Shown here piece by piece: positions 1 through 11,498 of a DNA stretch of 64,000 bases (within the stretch, counting starts at the first letter, position 1; each line of letters begins with the position of its first letter). Both the position numbers and the translations under genes were made by a program. The DNA is from Vitellaria paradoxa (taxonomy: Eukaryota > Streptophyta > Magnoliopsida > Ericales > Sapotaceae), in assembly GCA_019916065.1 (NCBI GenBank), contig CM034244.1:27892471-27956470 (forward strand), in the 5' to 3' direction. A model generated the notes under the pieces. That model was not told the origin of the DNA, made no database searches, and saw only the letters and a list, made by a program, of their open reading frames with translations.

Positions 1-463
1 CTTTCACCAAGAGTCCATTAGCCATTGACTAGGTTGTAGCTTGGCCTTTGGGAATTGGCTGGATGAATGAAAGATAGGAAAGTCAAAGGCATGTCTAGGG
101 ATATTATGATATTGTCAACACAACTCAATCTATCCCAACATTTCATCTTTTCAATTTCTTAAACACCAACAATGGAGCTTTTTTTCTTATTATTTTTTAT
201 ATTTTTTGGGACTAAATAATAATGGACTCAAAAATTTCCATTCCTATATTTTTTCTTTTTTTGCTTTTTTTTCTTTTCTAATAAATTCCTTTTCTTATAC
301 ACTTGTCTTGTTAATTTTTGATGCCACCTTTATGACACCTAATTACTTTCAAAATGAAGCATTATTCTACAATACTTAAGTAGTGTGCAGGTAAGCATGA
401 TAAATAGCATAAAACATAGCCACTCAATATACTAATAAATTAACAAAGCATAAAAATTAAACC
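1..463. other. AT-rich spacer, no gene seen
   Basis: Low-complexity AT-rich DNA with T-runs. I see no coding potential, RNA gene or recognisable repeat up to the target-site duplication at 464. Confidence 0.6.
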
Positions 464-1239
464 AAGCATGTCACGCCCCAGATTTTCATGACCGAATACT
501 CGAGGGTAATTAAGGATTATTTATTTGAGTATAAAAATACGATAATAATAACACGCTATCACACCCCAAAATTTTCCTCAAAATTGGGGTTGACCCGCAA
601 TAAAAATTTAAAGTATTCAAAATCCTTTGTTTATCCCAAATTGTTTATTCCAAACAATATTTATAAGTCATTAGACTAAATCATTTAATGGGATTCAATT
701 ACAGGGCACAAAATAAAGATAGAGAATAGTATTACAAAGCCATCTAAGCGTCCCAACCACGCAATTAACATTACATACCAAATAAAAGTAAACTAGGTCT
801 AAACTTAATAATTACAATCATCCAACAATTATTATTACAGACCACAATAATAAATAAAGTCTTCCAGTGCTGCACAAGAAAAAAAAAATAGATAACTCTT
901 CTGATGGAATATTTAAGAGAAATTAATCTCTTTCCAGCTCATCTTCAGTATTGCTGTGCTTAATATCCTGAAAAAAAATATTCCCACAAGGGGTGAGCTA
1001 CTAAAGCCCAGTAATCAGAATTCCTAGGTGCCTATATGTAGTGGCTGTAATGCTGCACTGTATTAGGTGACCCACTACAATGAATGTGATTAGGTGGCAT
1101 ACTATTCAAGCAACAATTAATTCAATAAATCCCAACTGAATAATGTAAATTATACTAACAATGGTTCAATGAAACCGTCACCGTAACTACTATTTTACTT
1201 ACATGTAAAAATAGTTAAATGCTGATGTGTGTACCACAA

Positions 1240-1345
1240 TGAAATTTGTGTCGCAGTGGTAAGGATCTCAGATTCAAAATTTCAAGGTCTCGGGATCAAA
1301 CCTTATAGCGATATAGGTTTCGCATATATATATATATTTATTTTT
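1240..1345 (+). repeat. tRNA-derived SINE-like insertion in element A
   Basis: A pol III A-box-like word (TGTCGCAGTGGTAAGGA) is followed about 30 bp later by a B-box-like word (GATCAAACC, 1294-1302) and then a TA-rich tail. The same unit sits at the same place in element D, so it predates their divergence. Confidence 0.5.
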
Positions 1346-2059
1346 TTTCATCTTTTTATAAAATATTCATCTAAAGGAATTAAATATAATTAAATAATTC
1401 CAACACATCATTTATACATAAGTAAAAGAGATTGCCAATCATAATAAAATCTGATACAGGGGTTTAATCTAAATCTTCCTAAGGTAATCATACTTCTATC
1501 GTCCTCTACCCCTAGCCTTGGGAACCAGTGACTTTACGAGCTTAGCATCCAATGCATTCTGGCGATGTCACCCACCAAAAACTTAGCCGTCGCAACTAGC
1601 TACCTAACTGCCCAGGTCAGAAGGGAACATCTCCTAAATAAAATGCATATGTTCCCATCTCCATCTAAAATGCCATTTCTACCCACCTATCACCTCATTG
1701 CCAAAAATAACTTTAGCACCGAGTGCCTTAATTTCTTCTCACCTTTTTTACATTCCCAAGGGTACCTTGTATGAAAATAAGACATTTTTAATAACAACCG
1801 GCAATGTTCCCAGGCGATGAATCAAAAGTGGGATTATTCAGTCACATGCAGTATATTTTTAAGTAATTCTCAATAAATCAAAGATTTAACATAGTCACCA
1901 ATATTATTATCACAAATGTAGGTACTACATGTAAATTAACAAGTAGCAAGTAGCAAAAAAAAATTTAGAATTTGAATTAGTATTTTAGTTAATTGTTTTG
2001 ATAAGTTTGCCGTACTACCTTTGATAAGAATAAAATTATTTCTAATGGTATATTAATTA

Positions 2060-2165
2060 AGCCGAGGTTGGCAGCTTAGTGGGTGAGCGACCCTAATTGC
2101 GATTTGAAGTCGCAAGTTCGAACCTCATTGGCTGCGATCTCAGTTTTTGCCTCTTTTCCTTTTTA
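2060..2165 (+). repeat. tRNA-derived SINE-like insertion, second type
   Basis: The sequence has A-box-like TGGCAGCTTAGTGGG at 2069-2083 and B box GTTCGAACC at 2116-2124, with partly complementary GCCGAGG and CATTGGC ends resembling a tRNA acceptor stem. It is followed by a T-rich tail. The stem is imperfect, so I call it a SINE head and not a functional tRNA. Element D has the same unit. Confidence 0.55.
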
Positions 2166-4377
2166 TTTTATTAATTTATGGAATATAAAGATAATAAATA
2201 GCTCTTTGGACTTTATATTTAATTTTAGAAAAAATTTATAAGTTTTATTTTATGCTTATCTGGATAGTATAGTACATCAGTTGAACAATTAAGCCAATGT
2301 GAGATTACAAAGCTAATTCATTCTAAACTTTTGATTTGGTAGGAGAATAATATTATTCAAAATAATTTGAATAAATTCTAATCATCATCTTATTTATAAC
2401 CAAACTCTTATCATAGGTTTTCGGCTTCAAAATATCCCTAAATGTCCATAGAATTATTCCAATGATTAGGAAGGTATTCACCTAATCATAAAAATATAGT
2501 TACATAACTTGCTAGGTTGACAAAACAATACCCAAAAAAAATCAATTAAAATAGATCAAATTTATTTAAGGAAGACCAAATGAGAAAAGAATAAGTCCAT
2601 TGTTTCATTTGGACATTTTATCAAATACTTGGTTCGACTTAGCCATTTTAGTTTGAATAAGTCATCCAACTATCCATGATGAAACTGATTGTCTAAGTCA
2701 GTTATCATAAATATTAGAGTGCCAAATAATACATAATATCCAGTTTAAAATAATTTCATATCAATTGAAAAATAACTAAGTAGCATCAACTTAATAGTCT
2801 ACTTCGGTATTTCATCAAATAGTATTAGTGTTTTACTAGATTAGGCCTTGTAAACAAAATTACACATAAACAAATTATTAACATAACTATAACTAATAGA
2901 GGGTGATTGGGAATTTAAATAAATCTTTAAACATAAAATTAAAAAAAATCCAAACAAGCATCAATTAAAGGTTAAACAAAAATAGCAGCTTGGAAGAAAA
3001 TTAATATAAAATAGAGCAGAACTCCAATATCTATAAACTTTATATCTGTAGAAACTAGACTTTAAGACCTACAACTTTCATGTTTTACACTTTTTAAATT
3101 CTAAGGTTTAAAGGTGTAAAAAAAACATTGAATTTAGTTTGTTCAGAAGATACAGTTTTACACGTACTTAGTATTTGGGGCATAACTTTTGACTCACAAC
3201 TCGGATTGATACAAATCTTTTTAGGTTGGAATAAAAACTTAAAGGGGTACAACTTTTATGTTTTAGTCAAAGCCTAATTCCACCGTTTTAGGGGTTTAGA
3301 AGCACATTAGAAGTTACAAACAGAGAACTGTCAGTATACTGAGCTATATCAATCAAAGTTTTGGCTTCCCTACCCCCAATATGTGGGTATTTTTTTTTTT
3401 TTTTGCAATCAAGTTTCATACTTCAAACCAAAATAAAAAAAAATATGCTTCAGCTTCAAATTGAAGACATCAAATACATTTTAGGAGGTTTGTCATCCTA
3501 CCTCAATGAAGATATTGATGACCAAGTTTGAGAAGGAAAAAAGGAGTTGAGCTTTGAACACCACCCAATTGGAAAGTTCAAAGCCTTTCTTCTTCCTCCA
3601 AGCCATGCCGAATCTCCAACCACACTAGAATGATTTTTTTTTCTCTTATTTTTTTTCTCTTTGAAGGCACACAAATTTATAAGAGAAAGTGTCAGTAGAG
3701 AAAGTGTCGGTAGATAAAAACAACCTTCACTTCCTAAACTTGAAAGCCAATAAAGTAGAATCACATTAGGTAGCATAATCCAAGAATTATGCTTTGCCTT
3801 TTTGACTATCTAACCATATCATTTAAGAGAGGTATTGGGGGAGATGTATAGAGGTGGCATGATCCAGGAATCATGCTAACTTTTTGACGAATTAAACAAA
3901 ATGCTTTAAGTCTTTAAATAATGCTAGCTAAATTATTTAAAAGAATGCTTTAAAGTCATCAATGTAAGGTCTTCTTTTTTATTAATAAACTAAATAATTT
4001 GAGAGATGTGAGAGATGTATGGAAGAAATGATGGATGGAAAATGAAGTTTGCCGGGAAATGATTTAGAGCTACTATTCATGAGTCAACTCAGTGAGTGAT
4101 AAAGTGAGTTGAAGTGAGTTGAGGTGAGTCAAAGAAAGGGTTGACCCATGGGTTAATGGGCTTGGGTTGAACCAAATAGGTAATTAGGCTAGGAATTGTT
4201 TGGATAAAAGTTTAGAAATTCTACATTAAACTCCCACATAGGGTGAAATTAAATCCGAAAATCTTTTTAACTAATTTTATCATTTCAAAATTTTTCAAAT
4301 GCTCAATTTTCTAGATTTTTACAATAATAAATATCGCCACCACACTTAAGAAAAAAAATTTAGGTTATTACAAAGCA

Positions 4378-4765
4378 TGCCCCCAATTTTTTATATTAAT
4401 AACAATTTATTTAAAATAAATAAAGTTTACTTAAGGCATGGTCCAAATTCCCCCCCAACCTAGTTTATAACATTTTGCAATAGTAGGCAATATTTCTATG
4501 AAGTACTAAAATTAAAGTGTGGAACTAAATAAAGAAGAATATGAGAGATATTACCTCAAGCACTTTGTTCATTTAAACTAAAATTGTACGAATAAAAAAA
4601 ATAGAACATTACAAGAGAAGAGGTTAAATAGAAGAAAAATAAAAAAGAAAATCTAATCTAATAAAAAATAAATAAATAAATAAAATATAATTTGCTAATT
4701 CACTAGAAAAAAAAAAGAGAAATAAGGAACAAGCAACTCCTACTTTATCACAACCCTTACCAAAT
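4378..4765. other. AT-rich spacer between elements A and B
   Basis: A-rich low-complexity DNA, including an (AAAT)-like run near 4660-4685. No gene or repeat structure is seen. Confidence 0.5.
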
Positions 4766-4770
4766 TTCTT

Positions 4771-7631
4771 TGTCACGCCCCGAAGTTCACAACCCGGGGA
4801 CATGAGGACTAAACCCTAAAACCATCACAAATAAATATGCATCAAACACTATCAAAGCAGAAGTCAAATAATAATCCTATATTCACTATTAGAATGCTCC
4901 AAAGGTTTAATAGGTGCCACAAAAAGGCTACAAAACAATATGCCTCAAATAGGGCCCAAAACTAAAATCCAAAGTACACGAAACATAAATAGAATAATTC
5001 AAAATCAGCCACTCTATCTCATAAGTCCATCATGGGCATCCGCCCCTGCAAGATCAACTATAGGGGGTGAGTACTAAACAACGTGTGCTCAGTATAAAGC
5101 ATATAAGAATAAGTTTCTTAATCATGCAAGGCAAACTTCTCACCAATTTCACAATATTATAACCATATCTATAATCATCATGCCATTTTAAATTAAACAC
5201 AACTTAGCTATGAACCCGCAGTTTCATTAATACCCATCAACTTAATCATATTGCACATTATAATATCATATTATAGGTCAAGTACTCTGTAAGGTTAGTC
5301 TGTGATTACAGAACTAAACCCAAAATAAATTTCCAAGTTTAAGCCGTGGGGTACAACTAGTCCCGCAGTTTTAGATGTACTCATCAAATCCCCAAGCCTA
5401 AACCGTGGGGTACAACTGGTCCTGTAGTCTCAGATGTACTCATCAAATCCCCAGACCTCAGTCGTGGGGTAAATTGGTCCCGTAGTCCCAAATGTATTCA
5501 TCAAATCCCCAGACCTCAGTCGTGGGATCTTGCCTTAGTAGGCAAATCGGTCCCACAGTCCCAATAGTAATATACGCTAGTATAAGCCGTATATACACTT
5601 TGTAAGTTCTAACCTACTGGTTATGCTATACCACCTTACGCAGGTTTCAGGGCTTTCGACCCTTGGACTCTAGAACCTACTCTTTATAGTATCCTAAACG
5701 ACCTCAATATCAAAAATCAAGTCCTTTATTTAACATCACATCACATATATGTTAAACCCCTAAATTAGATTCTTTGTGTTCTTTCCTTTACTTTATAAGT
5801 TTTATGAAGTGTAAATATAGTTTCGTGTTGCCCCTCTATAAATATCATTCTCATTATAACATTTATCAAATAAATCTCAAGCAACCATATTCAAGAACAT
5901 ATGTATACATCTAGCTTGGTAAACAAAATTTTATATCAAGCATGTCATGACAAAGAAGGATTTAAGATATAAATTTTTTGATAATTCATGAAAAATAGAA
6001 AATAAAATATTTTATATTAATTCAAAATCCTAAAATGCTTATAATTAACTCTAGTTTCATAAAAAAAAAACAAAATTTATAATTTATTTGTAAAGCCAAA
6101 TAATACAGATTCTAAGAAGACTAAAAAGGTAACTTATTTAGAACCACATAGAACAGATCACTTTCACAATTTTTATAAAACCCAATTTCAATCCAAAAAA
6201 AAAATTATGAGATTTTTACAGAAAACTCATTTATATGTCTAGTTTAACATATAAAAATTTTAAAAATTAAATCAAATTTTATTTATACTTGTTATACCAA
6301 AAATCAGACTATTGTTAGCGCAACAACATAATCCAGACAGCCAACACATAATATTTTTTATAAAATAAAATATTGCTCAAAAAAATTATAAATATTTTAC
6401 TATAGACTCTGACATGTATAGTCTCATATGCAAATTTTTCAGAAATTAATTTAATTTCTAAGTACACATTTTATACCTAAAAGCAAACTGATGCCAGTGT
6501 AGCAAATTAAACTAAACAGTCCACTTTTCACAATTTTTATAAAATTCATTTTAACTCAAAAACATATGAAATTTTTATAGAATATTAGTTTGGATATTTA
6601 ATCCCTTATGTAAAAATATCGAAAATTAGTTCAACTTTCAAGTATGTATTTCATATTAAAAAAAAAAGTATACTGGACCTAGCATAGAATTCCCAACCAA
6701 GCAGTCAAGTTGGACTATTTTTAATAAATTCATTTCAATTCCAAAAGTATGAAATTTTTATTGAAAACTCATCTACACATCTAATTTAATATATAAAATT
6801 TTCAAGAATTAAATTGATCTCCAAGTATGATTTTTATAGAAAAATAGTACACTCGTTTTAGTGTGGAAGTTCCAGAATTTCACATAATAAAAAGAAATCA
6901 ACTCATAGAACAAGCTTTCAACTCTTGCACATATACATATATTAAAAAACAACTTATTTTGCAAAACATGAAAGAAACTTAAATCTATATCCCAAACCCC
7001 TCCTACCTTACTACACATGTAGATAATTGGTGTGTAAAAATGCTACTACCAACTCAAGTTGGTTCTTCTATTGAAAATCCGGCGACCTTGCCCGAGCCAC
7101 TTATGGGAGCTAAAATATAATATGCATCGGAAAAGACATAGGAGGATTCCCTCATCCTCTTTACATGAATTATCAAAGCCCACGGCGGTAATAGATGTAT
7201 ATAATTCTCTCTATAAAAATTTCAGATTTTAAGAGAAAAAGTTAGGAGACTAAATGGGAGGGATTTTATATAGTCTCCAAAACAACTTCCCTAATAAGCT
7301 TTGCTATTTAGCCTCCCCCACATAGTCATAAAGTCAGCCACCTCAACTACCAATGGAAGAAAGCCATCTCTCTTCTCAATTAATGAAACACAAGCACCTC
7401 CTTCCTTGACCAATGGAAAACTCACCTCCCCCTTTAACCAATGAAAATATACCCGGCATAATATAACTACATTAAATACGAATACATGCATACTAGCATA
7501 TATATACATGCATTTAAAATAATATGTCACACTAAATTTAAATTAAATAAAACATAACTAAGAGCAAATAAAAATAAAAAAAAATCTAGAGTAAATAAAA
7601 TTTTATTTTTCAAAAATTTCGGGTCTTTACA
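4771..7631 (+). mobile_element. LTR-type element B (TGTCAC...TTTACA)
   Basis: It starts TGTCACGCCCCGAAG and ends GGGTCTTTACA, with a perfect 5-bp TSD TTCTT (4766-4770 and 7632-7636). At 2.86 kb it has the same ends and general plan as element A but little obvious alignable sequence between them. A GGGGGTGAGTACTAAAC module occurs near 5064. A tandem repeat lies about 560-800 bp from the left end. No coding region is recognised; the ORFs at 6809-7530 on the minus strand look like chance frames. Confidence 0.8.
5325..5565 (+). repeat. About 61-bp tandem repeat, 3 to 4 copies
   Basis: Successive units share the words CGTGGGGTA, TGGTCCCGTAGTC and ATGTACTCATCAAATCCCC. The last unit diverges and carries an insertion. 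The array lies inside LTR-type element B. Confidence 0.8.
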
Positions 7632-7636
7632 TTCTT

Positions 7637-8608
7637 TAGGAATAAAACGTTCTTTATGAGCTTAGGAGGCACCAATGGTAAATATTCTCCAAGTGTTGAT
7701 AACACTAAAGAGTATGTGGGTTGATAAGGTCCACAATACCTTAAAAATAGCCCAAAATTGAAGATAATAAGTGAATGTGGGATGTTAAAAAATATGCTTG
7801 ACACGTAAAAAGTAAAAACAAACTACCTGTTTGGTCTCCAACACTTTCCCTTATGTATGGTTGGTCTCAGTTAAATCATACTTTGTCCCCCAAATTGGTT
7901 TCACAATCAGGGTTAGGATAAGAGAGGAGATGTACACTACTCTCACTCTTAGGTATGTCCATCGGACTCTCAAAGAATGATAAAGAAAAGTTAACCTCAT
8001 GGGAGCCCTAAGGCACTAAACTAGGAACCCAACTGTAACTCAGGTCGCAGCACAGGGGTCTTAGTGTATATATATATATATATATATCCTCTAATGTACT
8101 AGCCCTAAAAGTCAAAAAGGTATCATGTATGGTCCTAATGAGTTATGTGACAAATAAACACGATGAGAAAAAAAATGACTAGTTCGATAGTATGCACTTC
8201 AAGCCCCATAGCATTAAAGCTCTTATAAAGAGTCATGGGACTTCTTACAATGGCGTGGGTGGTCAAGTGGGGAGATGATCAAGCTTAACGGTGGTGATAG
8301 GTGGCATGTTCTTTGAACTCTCAATGAGTCGATATAAAGTCTCGTGCATGTTAGAGTCTAGCAGGAACAAGATAAAAGGTTTACTTCCTGTACCATTTCG
8401 AATGTAGTTAGGATAGTCATACCACTCAAGAGCTAAGTGACTAAAATGCTTTAGATTCAATAAGTTCAATTCCAATAAGTGGTGTGAGATAAGGACGTGC
8501 ATCAATAGCATAAGTAGACTTGAATAATGAGTCCACAAATGTAGAGTCAATGTGTGTGTGAGTCTTGTGTGCACTAGAATTGATTTCTAAGTTAATTTCT
8601 TCCTTAGG
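7637..8608. other. Intergenic stretch without a supportable gene
   Basis: It contains a (TA)n run at about 8070-8087. The minus-strand frame at 8263-8574 has no recognisable domain. It may be the continuation of the gag-like relic that follows, but I cannot show that. Confidence 0.4.
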
Positions 8609-8971
8609 TTAAGTTCGCTGGTAAAGTGACTCAAGAAAATCCCATGTCATCTTAGGAGTGAGATCTAGTAACTCATCATTAGTCAACTCCTTAAGCGTAT
8701 GGCGCATCTCAAAAAATAAACTGTTAAAGAAAAATCTAACGATATGTCATATATAACTTATTATTGAAGTTTGGGTAAAAGTGCAATAAATTTTTAAATC
8801 TCTCCCAGAATTGATAAAGTTCTTCACCATGATTTTGAGGAAATTTTTCAATTGAAATTGTAGGTGAAGCCATGTAAATTGGAGAGAATGGTTGCAATAA
8901 AAATCAGTGTGTAACTCTTTCCAAATATTAATAGAGCAAGTGGTGGCATAACACCAATTAGGGGTGGACAC
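8609..8971 (-). pseudogene. Ty3/gypsy-type retrotransposon gag fragment
   Basis: Reading the minus strand gives two adjoining frames. The first includes FLKIMVKNFINSGRDLK, which resembles the helical region of retrotransposon Gag where a tryptophan-rich RFK segment is normal. The second reads FNSLFFEMRHTLKELTND and then LLDLTPKMTWDFLESL. The latter resembles the retrotrans_gag end, where FYNGL is followed by a D/N-rich turn, the pattern FL..TP.EAW and a helix. The frames are offset and contain stops. No protease or polymerase lies nearby, so this is a truncated relic of a Gag structural protein. Assignment rests on motif spacing only. Confidence 0.5.
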
Positions 8972-9589
8972 CGGACCATTGGCTCAAAGAACTCACCTAG
9001 CCCAACTCAATATTTTTAGGGCTTGGGTTTGGGAATTTAGCTCATAGGGCTGGGCTGGGCCAATTCTTTAGACTCGATCTATTTTTAGGTTGAGTTTGGG
9101 TTTAGGCATCATAGCCCCACTCAGCTTAGCTTGGCTCGAAGTTAATAAGTAAGTCAGCCAAAGCCGCACACCCCTCAACATGTAAACCCTTGCCCAACTC
9201 TTTGCTTCTTCCTCCCCCAACATGTAAACACTCAGCTGCTCTTCCTCTTTGCCTAATCTATAATAAAAACTCTGTATCTCTCATTCTCACTCTCTTCTTC
9301 GTCTCTTTTCTTTATCTCTTCGTCCTTATATGTATTCTTTTGTTTGCCGCACTATCTCTTCTTAATGTCTCTCACGCTCTCTTCTCAAAACCCTCTAATC
9401 CCATCAATGGATTGGCATTATATCTTTTCAATCAATTATGTGTAGGTCATTAATTTTAAAACATGACAAGGAAAAAAAAATTAGTAAAAAACTAATTTTA
9501 TTTCTTTCTTTCTTTGTTTTTTTGGGTGAATTTATTACCTGTCATTCTTATATGTTTTCCATCATTCTAACAAATCTTTGTTTACTACA
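8972..9589. other. Intergenic stretch without a recognised gene
   Basis: It includes GC-richer GGGCTGGGCTGGGCC words near 9047 and a C/T-rich tract at 9200-9370. The 87-codon frame at 9190-9453 is hydrophobic and low complexity, and is not supported as a gene. Confidence 0.4.
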
Positions 9590-10042
9590 ATCCTAAAAGA
9601 TTTTGGAAACAGGAAAATATACAACACTATGTAGGATTGGATTACTTGCGTGATTTATAGATAGAGACCTCCTAGGATTTTTACAGGATAGAGAACAAAG
9701 ATATAAGTTGCTGGCCAACATTACTTTAAGAAGTTCTCTCGTCTACACTTAGCCAAAAACATCACACATCTATGTTCATGATCTTCAGGGGTTGAAGATT
9801 GGTCTTTCGCTAGTGAGGATTCATCGTATGGACATGATCAAAACTTTAACAGAAGAGATCGAGGGGTGTCATTAGGTAACTTTGTAGTTCTAATTTTGTA
9901 ACCCGATTTACATACTGAAAGAAGTTTGTAGCTTTTTTTCCAGTTTGGGTTTCCTAATTAAAATCCTTGTATTCATTTATTTTTCTACACTTGTTTGTTT
10001 GGCTCATTATTTTTTGATACTAGCACTTCACATATTTTCTCA
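9590..10042 (+). repeat. 5' LTR (truncated) of the outer copia element
   Basis: From TCCTAAAAGATTTTGG onward it matches the 3' LTR at 13476 onward, and it ends ...TTTTCTCA just before the primer-binding site. The first 200 or so bases present in the 3' copy are missing here, so the left end was lost or replaced. Confidence 0.8.
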
Positions 10043-10044
10043 AT

Positions 10045-10062
10045 TGGTATCAGAGTGGGTTG
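10045..10062 (+). other. Primer-binding site of the outer copia element
   Basis: TGGTATCAGAGTGGGTTG is the usual Ty1/copia site complementary to the 3' end of initiator tRNA-Met, here with a mismatch after TGGTATCAGAG. It lies 2 bases after the LTR end. Confidence 0.85.
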
Positions 10063-10103
10063 GCCTATTCTTTTAAAGGCGAGATCTTGAAAAGCTAGTA
10101 TCT

Positions 10104-11498
10104 ATGGATCCACTACATGAAAGAGGTTCAAGCACTCATTCCCTATGGTTCGACAATTCTAATAACTCCTATTGGAAGGCTCGTATGACAGCGCACTTAA
10201 CATCCATGAATGTCAAGGTTTAGTTTGAGGTTCAAAAAGTAAAGGAATTTAATGTTTCAAGTGTCACGACTATGGTCACATCTCCCATGATTGCCTTAAT
10301 CGAAAGAAGAATAAAAAATCCAAAAAGAGCTTCAATGTCACTTGGGATGATTCTAACGAGGAGCCTACGAAATCAAAATCTAAGGATGATGACTCTAGCA
10401 ACTTCATTGCTTTCATGACTTTTCTGATGAGAAAAACTTATCCAGTATTACTGAATTCTACAAGGAAAAAAGTAAGTCAAAATACTCTTAAAATAGTCCT
10501 GCTAATATTAGTGAGTCTTCAAATGTTAATCCAATTCATTCTTCTTCCTCTTCTAATAATGATGAATATATTATTGATAAAGAATATACTAAATTAATTA
10601 AAACTAATCAAAAATTGTTAAAAGAAAATAGCATGTTGAAACTAGCAAGTTGAGTATTGAAGAAGGAAAAAGAGACCCTGGTTAGCAAGTGTGAAAGCCT
10701 TGTTGCTTAACACAGTGAAGTAGAGGACTATTTACACAAGTTTGAAGCTGAGTATGAAACCTTGAAAGACATAGCTAACGTACTCAGAGACAAATTGGAG
10801 GAAAAAGAGAAAGAGAAAGAGAAAGAGTACGATGAAATTTGAGGTAAACTATATGAACTCCAAGAGAAGTTGAGCAAACCTTAAAAAAATCTGCATGAAA
10901 TCCTAGGTTCTCAACAAAAGTCCATAGACAAGTGAGGACTAAGATTTGTTAAAACAAATAGTTTTAAAAGATAACAAATCAAACAATGCCCCAAAGGCAT
11001 TTGTGAAGGCATCTACACAACTCTTAGATTTTACAAATCAAGCCTCCACCTCTGCATCCTCACGAAAAAAAGAAACTTAAAAGAATTAAGTCCTATCATA
11101 ACCGGCAAAAGGTGAGTCTCAAGGTATGTTAAATAAATCATCATTAATGCCGATTTTCCATCATTGTGGGATGTGTGGTCACATTAGCCCCAACTGTTAT
11201 AAATTTTATGGTTTTCCTAAAACCCAGTTTGACGAAAACAAAAGCTTTCATCCAAAATTGTCAAATAGGTTTCAAGTGCTTTATGATTACCCTCCCATTT
11301 ATGACTAAATTTTTCTTTACTAGGCCAATGAGAAAGAATAGAAAGAAAATTTTTTTAAAACCCATTGGACCTAAACCTAATGCCCTTAAGGCTCAAAATA
11401 TTTTTCCTAAAATAAGGGATATTTGGGTTAGAAAATATGATTTGAATGCTTGCAAATCCCCTAAGCATGTAAAAGGGGTAAATTTTGATTATAAATAA
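10104..11498 (+). pseudogene. Degenerate SIRE/Maximus-type copia gag
   Basis: The frame opens MDPLHERGSSTHSLWFDNS and continues to YWKARMTAHL, the usual copia Gag N-terminus, then stops at 10221. After a deletion, another frame reads KCHDYGHISHDC (zinc knuckle with its second Cys lost), then FNVTWDDSNEEP. An acidic, Ser-rich stretch and a Lys/Glu coiled-coil region (about 10600-10910) with several stops follow. A second zinc-binding motif, FHHCGMCGHISPNCYKFYG, lies at 11157-11210, then DIWVRKYDLN near 11425. This order is that of SIRE/Maximus Gag proteins, which form the virus-like particle. No protease, integrase, reverse transcriptase or RNase H follows. Frameshifts and stops show it is dead. 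Confidence 0.75.

Larger units (their letters stand above)
469..4372 (+). mobile_element. LTR-type element A (TGTCAC...TTACA), probable long solo LTR
   Basis: The element starts TGTCACGCCCC and ends GGTTATTACA. It is flanked by a perfect 5-bp duplication AAGCA (464-468 and 4373-4377), as expected for LTR-retrotransposon integration. No internal region, primer-binding site or coding frame is visible across 3.9 kb, so it reads as a solo LTR or an LTR-only non-autonomous element. It matches element D (57828-61499) along its whole length with scattered small indels. A module reading GGGGTGAGCTACTAAAGC lies near 988, and a GC-richer patch at about 1500-1760. It carries two tRNA-like SINE heads. 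The family name is unknown to me. Confidence 0.85.

Noticed and set aside
2069..2124. A functional tRNA gene
   Set aside because: A and B boxes are present but the acceptor stem is imperfect and the unit is repeated inside a mobile element, so a SINE head fits better.
5325..5565. CRISPR-like array
   Set aside because: The whole 61-bp unit repeats in tandem without unique spacers, and the context is a plant LTR-type element.
8263..8574. 103-codon minus-strand frame as a gene
   Set aside because: No domain is recognised; it may be part of the decayed gag region or simply accidental.
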